Below, piece by piece: positions 46,791 to 57,344 of a stretch of DNA of 64,000 nt (position 1 is its first letter; each line of letters begins with the position of its first letter). Below the pieces are notes generated by a model. It ran no database searches, had not been told where the DNA came from, and worked only from the letters and a program-made list of their open reading frames with translations. The DNA lies in contig JADGJC010000017.1 in assembly GCA_027596075.1 (NCBI GenBank), positions 186,001 through 250,000 of the forward strand. The letters are read 5' to 3'. This DNA comes from Rhizophlyctis rosea (taxonomy: Eukaryota; Chytridiomycota; Chytridiomycetes; Rhizophlyctidales; Rhizophlyctidaceae). The translations under genes were made by a program, and so were the position numbers.

Positions 46791-49700
46791 CTACCGATGA
46801 ACAAGTACCTCGAAATTCTCCGTACACCCTTCCAGACTGCCATTCACATAATAACATACCCCTCCATACTGTACACCTGTCTTGCCCGGCACGATGCTGT
46901 CCGGGACTCGTGCCCGGGCAATGATTGAGTCCTGTACGAGGTGGTGTGAATCAAGGCCGTTGATGCCGGCTGTTGGGCAATAAAAAGTGTCAGGTCATTC
47001 CATGAGGGCGGATATCACAATGAAGCATCTTCGCAACCTACCTCCAATAGGTCTCCACCGCTGCAACACCTGCTGCAACGAACCCGCCACCGGTACCCAC
47101 TGTACCCGAGACTCATCTCCCGTCAACACATCATACACCTTCTTCGTCAAACATTGGCCATCTAAAATATACAAACAACATCGTGTCAGACACTCACTCC
47201 CCAAGCGCTAACTACGACCATCAACTTACCATACGTAAAAGCACACGACTTGATATGACTAGCCGCATACCCAGGCTGATACCCATCCCCATGCTGCACC
47301 CTCGCAACATACAACGGCGTCTTCCCCTCCCCCTCCCCACCCCCCAAGATCGCATTCGGCGGTATCTCCCCCCACTTGCACTCCACCCACGCCAACGGCA
47401 CCACCGACCCCGTCGGATGCGGCGACGGCATCCGCGGCGATATCGTCATCGACCCTATATCTATCGGCATCCCTCCTCGACTAGGCGTCAACGATCTGGC
47501 GCGGGAATTTCTGGTGACGCCCAGAGTGGGCGCACCTAATGCAAAATGCGCTTGATCCAGCGGGTATGTATTGTAATGTGGAAGTGGGGAAGGTGATCTG
47601 CTGGTATCGCTTCGTGCATCTGACTGTCTATCTGGTCCGCCCGTCAAATATGGTTCCGACACGTTTCTTTGCGGACCCGAGCGACCGCCATGTCCCTCAT
47701 GTCGACGCGCGTGTGGACTTCCAATAATTGGCTCATGATGCGGTTCGCCATCCGTAACAATCGGCCCATTCGGTTTGTGGTGTTGTTGGCGCTCATGCCC
47801 TTCCCAAGACCAAGGCTCATAATCCCTTTGTGCTACCCTGCTATCCCGCAACGATTGCATATCCGCATGAACATCCTCAGGATCCAGTATCGATACGGGG
47901 TCGGGTATCACCTCTCCTTCCTTCAAAACATGACCCGAAATGGTCGATTTTGGATCCTTCGAATAAACCCGCAATCCAATCACCAGCAACGAATCCTCCG
48001 CCTCCCCTTCGTGAGGTTCCACCGTGTCCTGGTTCGCAGCCTTCTGCGCCGCCATATCATAGCTCTTCCCGATGGTGACGAATTTGGGAACTTTCTCTCC
48101 CGGCAAACTCTCGATGAACTCGTTCCGGAAATTCCGTTCTGTCCGCACCCGGTTGATCCGAACCTGAACCGTGTACTCTCCAGGTTCCAAATCCTTTATC
48201 TCAACATTCGTGCTTCTCGATCCCGGTCCGCCCGTCGATCTATCCAACCAGTCCTTATCATCTCCCCGCCACAGTCGAAATTCCAACAAGAACGTGTACG
48301 CTCCCTCCAACCCTCGGAAATACCGATTGTCGAGTTGAGACAAAACAATGACTGCATCCGTTTTCTTCGTAAATTGGAGAGTGAAGTGCACTTCACCCCA
48401 TTCGGGTGGGAAGCTTGGCGCAAATTCGAGCCAATGTGATGCAACGGACCAAGTTCGGTCGAATAGTCGTGTTCGGTCAATGACAGTCCATTCTTTCAAG
48501 AAGTCGGCGTCTGTAAAATAGGTTGAACATCAAACCCAAGTCAGACGATGCTCATCTAGTTATCTTACATTCCATCCAGAAAACCCCATCATCACCGAAT
48601 CGATGATTTAATTGCTCCATCCATTCCGGCGTCCTGAATCACAGCTCAGAGGGCATAACAAACTTCTGGAGACACAAGAAAGAGCTTACCATTCCGAACT
48701 CCCATCACTCCACCGCCCCTTCCACTCCGCTGATCCCCAGGGATTTCTGCAATATGCAACCACGTCAAACCCCATCAATTCAAGCTCAATCAAAACGTCG
48801 CCATTTCCATACCTTATTAGCACCAACTTCTTATCTCTGACCTGTCTCGCCTCCAACACACTATACGCATGATTATGTATCAATCCATTGTGACTGATAT
48901 GCCCTTCCTTCTGCACCGAACAAGCAAACAGAAAGTGCTTCGGAACTTTCGTCAACTCCTCCTCCCAGAAGCGGTCCGGATCCAAGATGTCGGCAGTGTG
49001 TATTGGTGTGATCACGCCGCCAGTAAGGTCTTCTACTGCTTCCCTGAACAAGGTAATGTATGTGAGGTTGCGGCCACGAATGGATGAGGACATTTCCATC
49101 CAAACCATACCCAGTGATACCCCCACTGATAGATTCATAGTCGCCATGTATCTTAGCATACGCCTTCTCCAATAATGGCAGCCATGTTTTGTTCTGATCT
49201 TTGCAGCTGGAGAAGTAGAGCGCGTCGGAGTTTTTCAAAAGAACGTGCTTGTACAGTCGCTCGTCCCCTCTGAACTTCTGACGCTCTACTATATCTGCTT
49301 GACTGAAGTCCGCATGCTTGACGAAAAGTTGATCGTCCACAACTATCGAAGGAATGTGTGAGATCATGATGTGTATATACCAAGATGCCGTGTCCGTCTC
49401 ACCAGAACTGATCCACTCGCCATCTGTGTAAATCACGCTTAGTTCATGTCCATTTCATATCTCTATACAGGAAAGATTGGTCATACCTCGGAAGAATATA
49501 AATCCATATACACCAACCTCATGTGGAAGCAAATCAGTAAATTAGACGCTCACATCATGCCATATTTCCAATACACACCCGTTCATCTCTCGCTACACAG
49601 ATATCCCGAATCATCTTCGGCACCGCCGTCAGTGTGGCCAAAGCCGCAAGGAAATAACAATCGCCCACATTTCCCTGACTGATATCTCCAGCGGCTGGCC

Positions 49701-50361
49701 CACGATCGCCAAAGAAACGAGGCTCATCAAAGATCTCATGAACGCGCTTCACACCGCGCGGCTGAAACTTCTCCCCGTGTCGCTCATCATGTGATAGTGA
49801 AAATAGGCACTCATCGCGTGAGCGTTCGAGGTCAAAGTGACGATCTCGGAAGCGGGTATTTTTGCGTCTGTGAGGGACGAGAACGTTGTCAGCATGCTTG
49901 ATTACATCGTGTGACTTTCTACGTGCTTCAGCAACTCACTTGCACTCTTCCGCAATTTTCTTCACCTTGAGCCTACATGTCTCTATGGCTTCATCCAAAC
50001 CTTGCGTTGCAGCCAAAGTGACTGGTCCCCTCCTGGCTACGGTGCGAGCAAGGGTGCTGTTCAAATCCCTCTCATTGGCAACCAACGTTCTCCCACGCCT
50101 CAGTCTCCGCGCACTGGAGGGTCGTGATAGACCCTCAGAATGCTCCCTCGCTGGCGATGGGGAGAAAGGACCATTCGGTTGCGCTTGATACACGCCACGT
50201 ACTTCATATGCGTCGTCCGGGTTCATAGAAGTGATTAGCGGCGGCGGCACGGGTGTTGGACGCGGTAGGGTGTCTTCGAGGGAATTTGTGCGGGGCGGAA
50301 GTTCAGGACGGTATATGGGATAGTTGCGAGGATATGTTGGAACATATGGACCGTCCGTCAT
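46791..50361 (-). CDS. Calpain-type cysteine protease with C-terminal DM9/DUF3421 domain
   Basis: Calcium-regulated-type cytosolic protease. Probable ATG at 50361 (MTDGPYVPTYPRNYPIYRP); the frame is open further upstream but without ATG. Disordered N-terminus, then the CysPc core: FDEPRFFGDRGPAAGDISQG, NVGDCYFLAALATLTAVPKM (catalytic Cys, 49,640-49,700), DGEWISVIVDDQLFVKH, TWLPLLEKAYAKIHGDY, GLIHNHAYSVLEARQV (catalytic His, about 48,860), LVLIRNPWGSAEWKGRWSD (catalytic Asn, about 48,720). Then a C2-like domain III (WSVASHWLEFAPSFPPEWGE, NRYFRGLEGAYTFLLEFRLW, LEPGEYTVQVRINRV). A disordered Ser/Pro/His linker (47,450-47,950) leads to DM9-type repeats: LAWVECKWGEIPPNAILGGG, TPLYVARVQHGDGYQPG, KVYDVLTGDESRVQWVP, GKTGVQYGGVCYYVNG, ending VLVHR at 46791. 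About 1,000 residues. Triad intact; no EF-hand domain. Confidence 0.9.
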
Positions 50362-51797
50362 TATTTGGCTGTTGCGCGAAGCTCTGGAAATCCCGTGCTC
50401 GGAAGTGCGAAACGGGACTCGACTCTGACTCTGACTATCACTCTCTCGTGCTATATTTGAGCCCAAAACGGCAATGAAGCAAAGGGTAAACGATGGTGGG
50501 ATGTATGTTGTTGACTATTATGTGCTTGGCGACAATCAGGAAGGAAGCGTGCTGTAGTAACAGTATCAGGACAAAGTTGCGCAAGCCATTGTTTTTGTGC
50601 AGAGCGTGAAGTACGAATTCCAATTACGTCAAGATTTGAAGGAACGAGAGCGGGGTTTGAAACGTCGGTGACTCGGTGCTTGCTAAGTAATGACCAGGTG
50701 CTAGGTGGTAAGGTTGCAGTCAAAGCGCCATTGTGGCGTTATCCATGTCGGCGGTCTGGACTCCGGAGGTTGCGTGTCCAAACTCCAAAGACCACCTGAT
50801 TTCCCGGTGATTTGGATACCTCGGCAACCCTCCTATCCTCCCTCCATTTGGTGGACTTGACCGCGGTCAAGACAGTCTGGGACATGACAGCTGACCTGGT
50901 GAGGTATCATTCCCTTTAGCACCTCCACACTCACTCCTGTATCGTTCACTTCTGTTCCTGTCATCCTGTGTGTATGGACGCCTTCCAAACGACTTTACTG
51001 GCATTATTGCACAGCAATCACTACCTGTGCTGGCCATTTATGCATGCCTTTGGAGGAACACCTTTGACGAGACCTTCCACCTTTTCTGCGGAGAAGAGTA
51101 ACAAGTTGGTTTCAAGGATACGGGCCTTACACTACCCACGAAGCTGACATTGATAACGTGAAGTAGTAGTGCGGAGATGCTGCAGTGCGTCAACCTTACT
51201 GGGCATTTCCAGATCACTATTCGATAGGACGTATAAGAGGAACGCACACGGCCTGAGTGGCGTGCATTACTTGCGTAGGCCAATGGCCAATGGGCATCAT
51301 GCCCGTCTCACTCAGCTCTTACACTTCATTTGCACCCCCTGGACAGTGGTGGCACGACAGTTGATGATGATTGATCATGAATCAGATCTTGCATCAATGT
51401 GTATGTAATCTAGTGAGCACTGCGCCACGCGGTGTCTTTGGACTTCTACAACAGAGTGACAGAAATGAAGAGAAGACCGCGGAAATTCCTGGAATGGGCA
51501 CGAAAAAGCCCCTTCCCCGTCCAGTTGCACAGACTGGCCCCCATGAGCCCCATGCACCTAACCACGGTCAATCAATTTGAGGACTCACAGAGACTCACAG
51601 CGAAAAGAGGCAAAGCACCAAATGACATTCATTCGCTCCAAAGGGGAAAAGCCCCCTGTTATAAAAAGCACTGTTGGCCCTCTGCTTCGCTTGGCTTTTC
51701 CCTGCAAGACTGATCTCTGATACCGCACTGAATTGTGCTATAGACCTATCCCTCATCTGCAACACCTACCTCACTCGCATACTTGTAATATACCATA
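50362..51797. other. 1.4 kb divergent spacer including the Hsp90 promoter
   Basis: Separates calpain (-) from Hsp90 (+). Minus-strand frame 50451-50723 has no family resemblance. A TATA box lies at 51660. I looked for perfect heat-shock elements (alternating GAA/TTC with two-base spacing) and found only near misses such as ggaaattcctggaat (51,480-51,495). Confidence 0.5.
51660..51668 (+). promoter_or_regulatory. TATA box of Hsp90
   Basis: tataaaaag, 130 bases before the Hsp90 ATG, just after a small inverted repeat (ggggaaaagcccc). Position fits a TATA element with a leader of about 100 bases. Confidence 0.5.
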
Positions 51798-54245
51798 ATG
51801 GCCGACTCTGAGACATTCGCTTTCCAAGCTGAGATCTCTCAGGTATGTGATCGCAAGATCAGCTGTTGTTTACTGCCTGACGGTCATTATATTGCCGTAC
51901 TGATCTTCTACTCAACTTCGATAGCTTATGAGCTTGATCATCAACACCTTCTACTCCAACAAGGAAGTCTTCCTTCGTGAGATCATCTCCAACGCGTCCG
52001 ACGCCCTCGACAAGATCCGTTATGACTCCCTCACCAACCCCTCTGTCCTCGACTCTGAGAAGGAGCTCTTCATCAGGATCGTTCCCGACCGCGAGAACAA
52101 GATTTTGGACATCCGGGATTCTGGTGAGTACAGTAGTGTAACGTATCTAGGTGAACGTAATTTGCTAATGCAACATATTTCTTTTTCAGGTATTGGTATG
52201 ACCAAGGCTGATCTTGTCAACAACCTCGGTACCATTGCCAAGTCCGGCACCAAGGCCTTCATGGAGGCATTGCAATCTGGGGCCGATATTTCTATGATTG
52301 GTCAATTCGGTGTTGGTTTCTACTCCGCATACCTCGTTGCCGACAAGGTCCAGGTCATCACCAAGCACAATGACGATGAGCAATACATCTGGGAGTCTAC
52401 CGCCGGCGGTTCCTTCACTATCACCCGTGACACCGTCAACGAGTCCATCGGCCGTGGTTCCATTATCCGTCTTCACATGAAGGAGGACCAATTGGAGTAC
52501 TTGGAGGAGAAGAGGATCAAGGACATCGTCAAGAAGCACTCCGAATTCATCGGGTACCCCATCCAACTCGTCGTTGAGAAGGAGGTTGAGAAGGAGGTTG
52601 AGGAGGAGGAGGAGGAGAAGACTGAGGAGGGTGAGGACAAGCCCAAGATTGAGGAGGTCGAGGACGAGGAGGAGAAGGAGAAGAAGAAGAAGACCATCAA
52701 GGAGAAGACAAAGGAGACTGAGGAGTTGAACAAGGTTTGTATTTTGTGATCTTGATTCGCATACTGATTGATTCTGATTACTGATATTTCCCCTGATATA
52801 GACCAAGCCCCTCTGGACCCGCAACCCCGACGACATTACCAACGAGGAGTACGCCTCTTTCTACAAGTCCCTCACCAACGACTGGGAGGACCACCTCGCT
52901 GTCAAGCACTTCTCTGTCGAAGGTCAACTCGAATTCCGCGCCATCCTCTTCGTTCCCAAACGTGCTCCCTTCGACCTCTTCGAGACCAAGAAGAAGCGCA
53001 ACAACATCAAGTTGTACGTCCGTCGCGTCTTCATCATGGATGACTGTGACGAGCTCATTCCCGAGTGGTTGAACTTCGTCAAGGTTTGTATGACGTGATT
53101 ATTGCTTGCTTGTAGTGCTGTATCGCTGACATGATGGTCAACGTAGGGTATCGTCGACTCTGAGGACCTTCCCCTCAACATCTCCCGTGAGATGCTCCAA
53201 CAGAACAAGATCCTCAAGGTCATCCGCAAGAACTTGGTCAAGAAGTGCATTGAGATGTTCACCGAAATCGCCGAGGACAAGGAGAACTTTAACAAGTTCT
53301 ACGAGTCCTTCTCCAAGAACTTGAAGCTCGGTGTCCACGAAGACTCCACCAACCGCAACAAGCTCGCCGACCTCCTCCGTTTCCACTCCACCAAGTCCGG
53401 TGAGGAATTGACTTCCCTCAAGGACTACGTGACCCGTATGCCTGAGAAGCAGAAGAACATTTAGTACGTATTTGGCATGAGAATCCGCTTCAGTCGATTT
53501 GTCAGAGTTCTAACATGTTGCTTTCTCTTCCAGTTACATCACCGGTGAGAGCCGTGCAGCCGTTGAGAGCTCTCCGTTCTTGGAAGTTCTCAAGAAGAAG
53601 GGCTTCGAGGTCCTGTTCATGGTTGACCCCATCGACGAATACTGCGTCCAGCAACTGAAGGAGTACGATGGCAAGAAGCTCATGTCCACCACCAAGGAGG
53701 GTTTGGAGCTCGAGGAGGACGAGGATGAGAAGAAGACGCTCGAGGAGCAGAAGGCTGCCTTCGACGCTCTCTGCAAGCAAATCAAGGAGATCCTCGGCGA
53801 CAAGGTCGAGAAGGTCGTCGTCTCGAACCGCATCGTCAACAGCCCCTGCGTCCTCGTCACCGGCCAATACGGATGGTCCGCCAACATGGAACGTATCATG
53901 AAGGCCCAAGCTCTCCGCGACTCCTCCATGTCCGCCTACATGGCCAGCAAGAAGACCCTCGAGCTCAACCCCGACCACTCCATCGTCAAGGCCTTGAAGA
54001 CCAAGGTCGACGCCGACAAGAACGACAAGACCGTCAAGGACCTCACCTACCTCCTCTTCGAGACCGCCCTCCTCAGCTCCGGCTTCAACCTTGAGGACCC
54101 CTCCGGCTTCGCCAACCGCATCCACCGCATGGTCAAACTCGGTTTGTCTATTGACGAGGAGGAATCCGCCGCCATGGACACCGAGGAGGACTTGCCCCCA
54201 CTTGAGGACGCCAGTGCCGAGTCCAAGATGGAGGAGGTCGATTAA
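51798..54245 (+). CDS. HSP90: Cytosolic heat-shock protein Hsp90
   Basis: ATP-driven chaperone for kinases, receptors and other clients. ATG 51798 ([15 protein letters not shown]) and a first intron after Gln15 (51,843-51,929). N-terminal ATPase domain: [20 protein letters not shown] (ATP-binding Asn, catalytic Glu), [49 protein letters not shown]. Acidic linker of alternating Glu/Lys (52,580-52,735). Middle domain: [74 protein letters not shown] (catalytic-loop Arg region). C-terminal dimerisation domain: [37 protein letters not shown]. It ends with the TPR-cochaperone anchor MEEVD and TAA at 54245. Five introns. Codons are strongly C-ending, more than in neighbouring genes, as expected for high expression. 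Full length, no defects. Confidence 0.98.
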
Positions 54246-54554
54246 GGGGTGCAAACGTGCTTGGAGGGCCTAGTACGGGGTTTGGGGATTGCGTAGTGGG
54301 CATAGTATAAATTTTTGTATATAGTCGCAACATAAAATCATACCTGTTTATTGATTTTCATATTTCGCTTGAACTATTTGTTAGTTTGTGTTGTCTTCTG
54401 GTGTCGGCTTCCGCTGTTAGCGGTAGCCACGGGCCACCGATGCATTGCCGCACGTCCACACGTCCATTCCATTCCCAAACGGAACAATCTATTGAAGTCG
54501 CTCATGCTACCTACATGCTATCTGCACTATATAACTATGGGAGAAAACTACCTC
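54246..54554. other. Spacer between convergent genes
   Basis: 3' ends of Hsp90 (+) and sideroflexin (-). Nothing recognised. Confidence 0.5.
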
Positions 54555-56086
54555 CTACAAACCTCTATTGAAGTACACGGTCTGCAGCGGTCTACCTCTA
54601 GAATCCAACTTCCCCGCAAATGAAGCTTCCAATTTGCTAACAGGCATTGAGGCACGCTGTGGGAAGAGAGCAACAGCGCAAGGCAAGGCTGCCATCAACG
54701 ATCCGGCGATAGTAACTAGGAAGGTTGTCAGTATGTGACAGCCATGAGACGAACTAACACACAAACCATAAACTCACCAAGATTGATAGGAATGGCCATA
54801 CGAGGATTAGTTCTGAACCATGCCGTCCGCTCTAATCTGCTCATTATGAGGCCTGGGAGGAAGAGGGCGGGGAATGCGGTTCCTACACGGGAGATGGCGA
54901 CCTAATTGAAACAAGATAAGTTGATTGGTACGTCACACGTTTACATCAGACTTCATTGCCCCAATCTTCACCTGACTAATGGCATTGAACCCGGCAGTTT
55001 TAGATTTGCCGACCGTCTCTCCATATTCGTCTTGGACGTCTATGCCCTCTCTGGTTGGGAACATACGTATCAGCACGAGCGACCATATGCTGTGTGCAGC
55101 AATATCCGCCCTTACTTCAACTCTTTCTGCCGCATCAAAAACACGTTCAGCGTCCCCGCGGCTGCAACGGCCGCAAACGGCGTACCACGCGCCAAGAGAG
55201 CTTGCGTGGACGGTTTGAGCGATGTGGCGCGCTTTATCCATTCATTTAGTCCGACAGCAATGGTGCATGATGATGCGACGGCCGTGCCGTATGCCACTAG
55301 GAGGTTACGATATGTGTTATGTGTTGGGGCTCGTGTGATGTTTCACGAGCAAGGATTCACGTACCACCCGTTTCGGACATGTTCATCTCAGTCGTCTTAT
55401 TTGCGTTGAAATAGTTGAATGCTACGTTGATACTTTGGTTGAGCCATTGCCAGAAGATGATGCCTCTTATCTTGACAGGTTGACGTATGTGTAAATTCTT
55501 TCGCTTCCGCTGGACATGAAGCAAAGCTATCCGATTGAAGGTGTACTTACTGAAGGGTTGGGCATCAACATCCCGGTGACGACCAATACGTTTGTTGGGA
55601 CGAAGGCGGACATTCTAAACGGGAGGAAGATTTTCTCGCCCGTGTCGGGGTGGAAGGTGCTATCCACGACTGGGAGTTTTGACGTTAGCATAGCTGGACA
55701 AGTTTGAACATATGAGACATTGGACACTCACGTTTCTTCGCCGCCCAAAGCTTCTCTGGGTCCACATCTTTGAGCTCGCCCCGTCTATATTGTTCTACTA
55801 GGACTTTGGCGGCTTCTTGTTGTGAAGTGGTTGTGAAGAGGTTGCTGGTTGAAAAGAGGTTGAGCCGTTGGTCCAATGATTCTCAGCTCAAGAACGTCCG
55901 CGCTCGCCTACCGTGGGTCTGTAACTTCTGAGAAGTGTTTCAACCGGCCCCAGTATGTTGACTGGTCGTATCGAGGCCTGTCTTTTGTCCAGTCACAGGA
56001 AGCAGTTACAAAAACTGGGTCATAAAGATGTTTTAGAACATTCGCGCCCTACCGATGTCGATGGTGTTTTCCGTGGGTTGCGTCAT
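54555..56086 (-). CDS. Sideroflexin (mitochondrial serine/amino-acid carrier)
   Basis: Inner-membrane protein; animal SFXN1 imports serine for one-carbon metabolism. ATG 56086 (MTQPTENTIDI). Spliced exons give RPRYDQSTYWGRLKHFSEVT, then DPRNLFTTTSQQEAAKVLVE, YRRGELKDVDPEKLWAAKK, the family motif STFHPDTGEKIFLPFRMSAF, VPTNVLVVTGMLMPN, then IIFWQWLNQSINVAFNYFNA, VAYGTAVASSCTIAVGLNEW, GTPFAAVAAAGTLNVFLMRQ, EGIDVQDEYGETVGKSKTAG, PALFLPGLIMSRLERTAW, and the last exon VTIAGSLMAALPCAVALFPQ ending FNRGL, stop 54555. Four or five hydrophobic segments, as in the family. About 330 residues; nine introns. The HPDTGE motif and the conserved N-terminus make the call firm; substrate assignment is by family. 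Confidence 0.93.
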
Positions 56087-56384
56087 GGCAACAGCGAAGC
56101 AGGGGACTGATAAACAAGAACTGAGGGCAAAAGATATAACGAATTGGATTCAAAGGAAACCAGCAAGTTGAGTTTGGAGATTCTTGACGAAGGTTTCCAG
56201 ACGTCCGGGCATTCGGCCGCGCAGTGTGGCTTGCAACTCCACAAGCCGCTTGCTGCGGGTCCTCTTCATGCTTCATCTACATCTTCCCAGCTTTCCTTCC
56301 CACCCCTTCCAACTGCCGTCAAGTTGTGTCCACCAGCCAAACCAATTCACTTTCGTTCAAAATTCCCACAAGGCTTCACGCACA
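56087..56384. promoter_or_regulatory. Divergent promoter, sideroflexin / coiled-coil gene
   Basis: 298 bp between two opposite starts. No specific element recognised. Confidence 0.4.
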
Positions 56385-56995
56385 ATGACCGATTCAGCAC
56401 AAACACAACCCTCATTTCCCACCAACTCTGTGCCACTCAAAGCCCTCACCGCCATCGACACCCTCCTCGCCCAAGCGGATGCCATCCTCAACTCGCTCAA
56501 CCAAGATCACAATACCGACACTCTGAAACAGCGGTGCACGGGATTTCAGAATGACTGTGAACGCTTGAGGGAGGATGTGGATGGTCTGGCGCGTTGGCGA
56601 GATGTAGGTGGGCTTAGTCCTTCACTCCCTACTCAGTAACTCACGCCAGCATCCTTCCAATTGCAGTCTTTGGAGACCCTACCACCAATAGAAACCCTAA
56701 AACAAGAGCGAGACGCTCTTGAATCTGTACGTGTTCACCTCCAAAAAGTTCTTTTATGGTCAATTCTCCATAAACCCATACTTTCTTGCCACACTTTTTG
56801 ACACAGGAAGCTACTAAAGGGCGCGTCCTGCTCGAAAGTCACCTATCAAAATGTTACGCACTCCAAGACACTCTCTACGAACTCACGCGAGATGTACAAG
56901 CAAACGGAGGTGGGCAGTTGCTTCCGTTGCTGAAAGGAGCGGAAAATCAGGACGAGGGTATGCAGGTGGATGAAGGGGGAAAGGCGACTGAGTAA
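56385..56995 (+). CDS. Small coiled-coil protein of unknown function
   Basis: ATG 56385 (MTDSAQTQPSFPTNSVPLKA). Three exons: the first with LTAIDTLLAQADAILNSLNQ and FQNDCERLREDVDGLARWRD; an intron at 56,604-56,667; SLETLPPIETLKQERDALES; an intron at 56,728-56,806; EATKGRVLLESHLSKCYALQ, LYELTRDVQANGGGQLLPLL and an acidic end MQVDEGGKATE, stop 56995. About 140 residues, helical hairpin with heptads throughout. Size and layout recall small Mediator or kinetochore subunits, but no specific family is recognisable, so function is left open. Confidence 0.68.
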
Positions 56996-57344
56996 AGATG
57001 ATAGTGGGGAACAGTCTGCGCGTTATTTGTTTATAAAACAAAGCCGGCGTATACAGAACATCTCGAATGAGATGGCTAACTTATTCGGCAGTCGATCATC
57101 ATCATATCAGGACTTATTCTAGCGGCTTCACCCCACTGCGAACTTTGATGCAACAGCATCGGCTTGGTTTGGTGTGGTGTGCTCCATCAAAAATACATGG
57201 GAATTTCGGAATTCCAAGCACTGATGCGCCGCATCTGCGATGCCTTGGAACGTATATTACATGTGCCCGGCACAATGTTGAACTCAGTTCAGCTTCCCAC
57301 GCAATACATCAGCAAATCGTTAATGCCGCTCTAATTGCAATACT
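56996..57344. other. Spacer between convergent genes
   Basis: 3' ends of the small coiled-coil gene (+) and CFAP99 (-). Nothing recognised. Confidence 0.5.

Noticed and set aside
47669..48439. 256-codon plus-strand frame opposite the calpain
   Set aside because: Antisense to the well-supported domain III and linker of calpain; starts with a non-ATG codon.
51480..51495. Heat-shock element upstream of Hsp90
   Set aside because: The GAA and TTC blocks are not in the required five-base register; called a near miss only.
52186..52842. Leu-rich 218-codon frame antisense to the Hsp90 linker
   Set aside because: Shadow of the Glu/Lys-rich linker on the other strand.
53502..54254. 250-codon open frame antisense to the Hsp90 C-terminus
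   Set aside because: Mirror of biased Hsp90 codons; long antisense frames are a known artefact in Hsp genes.
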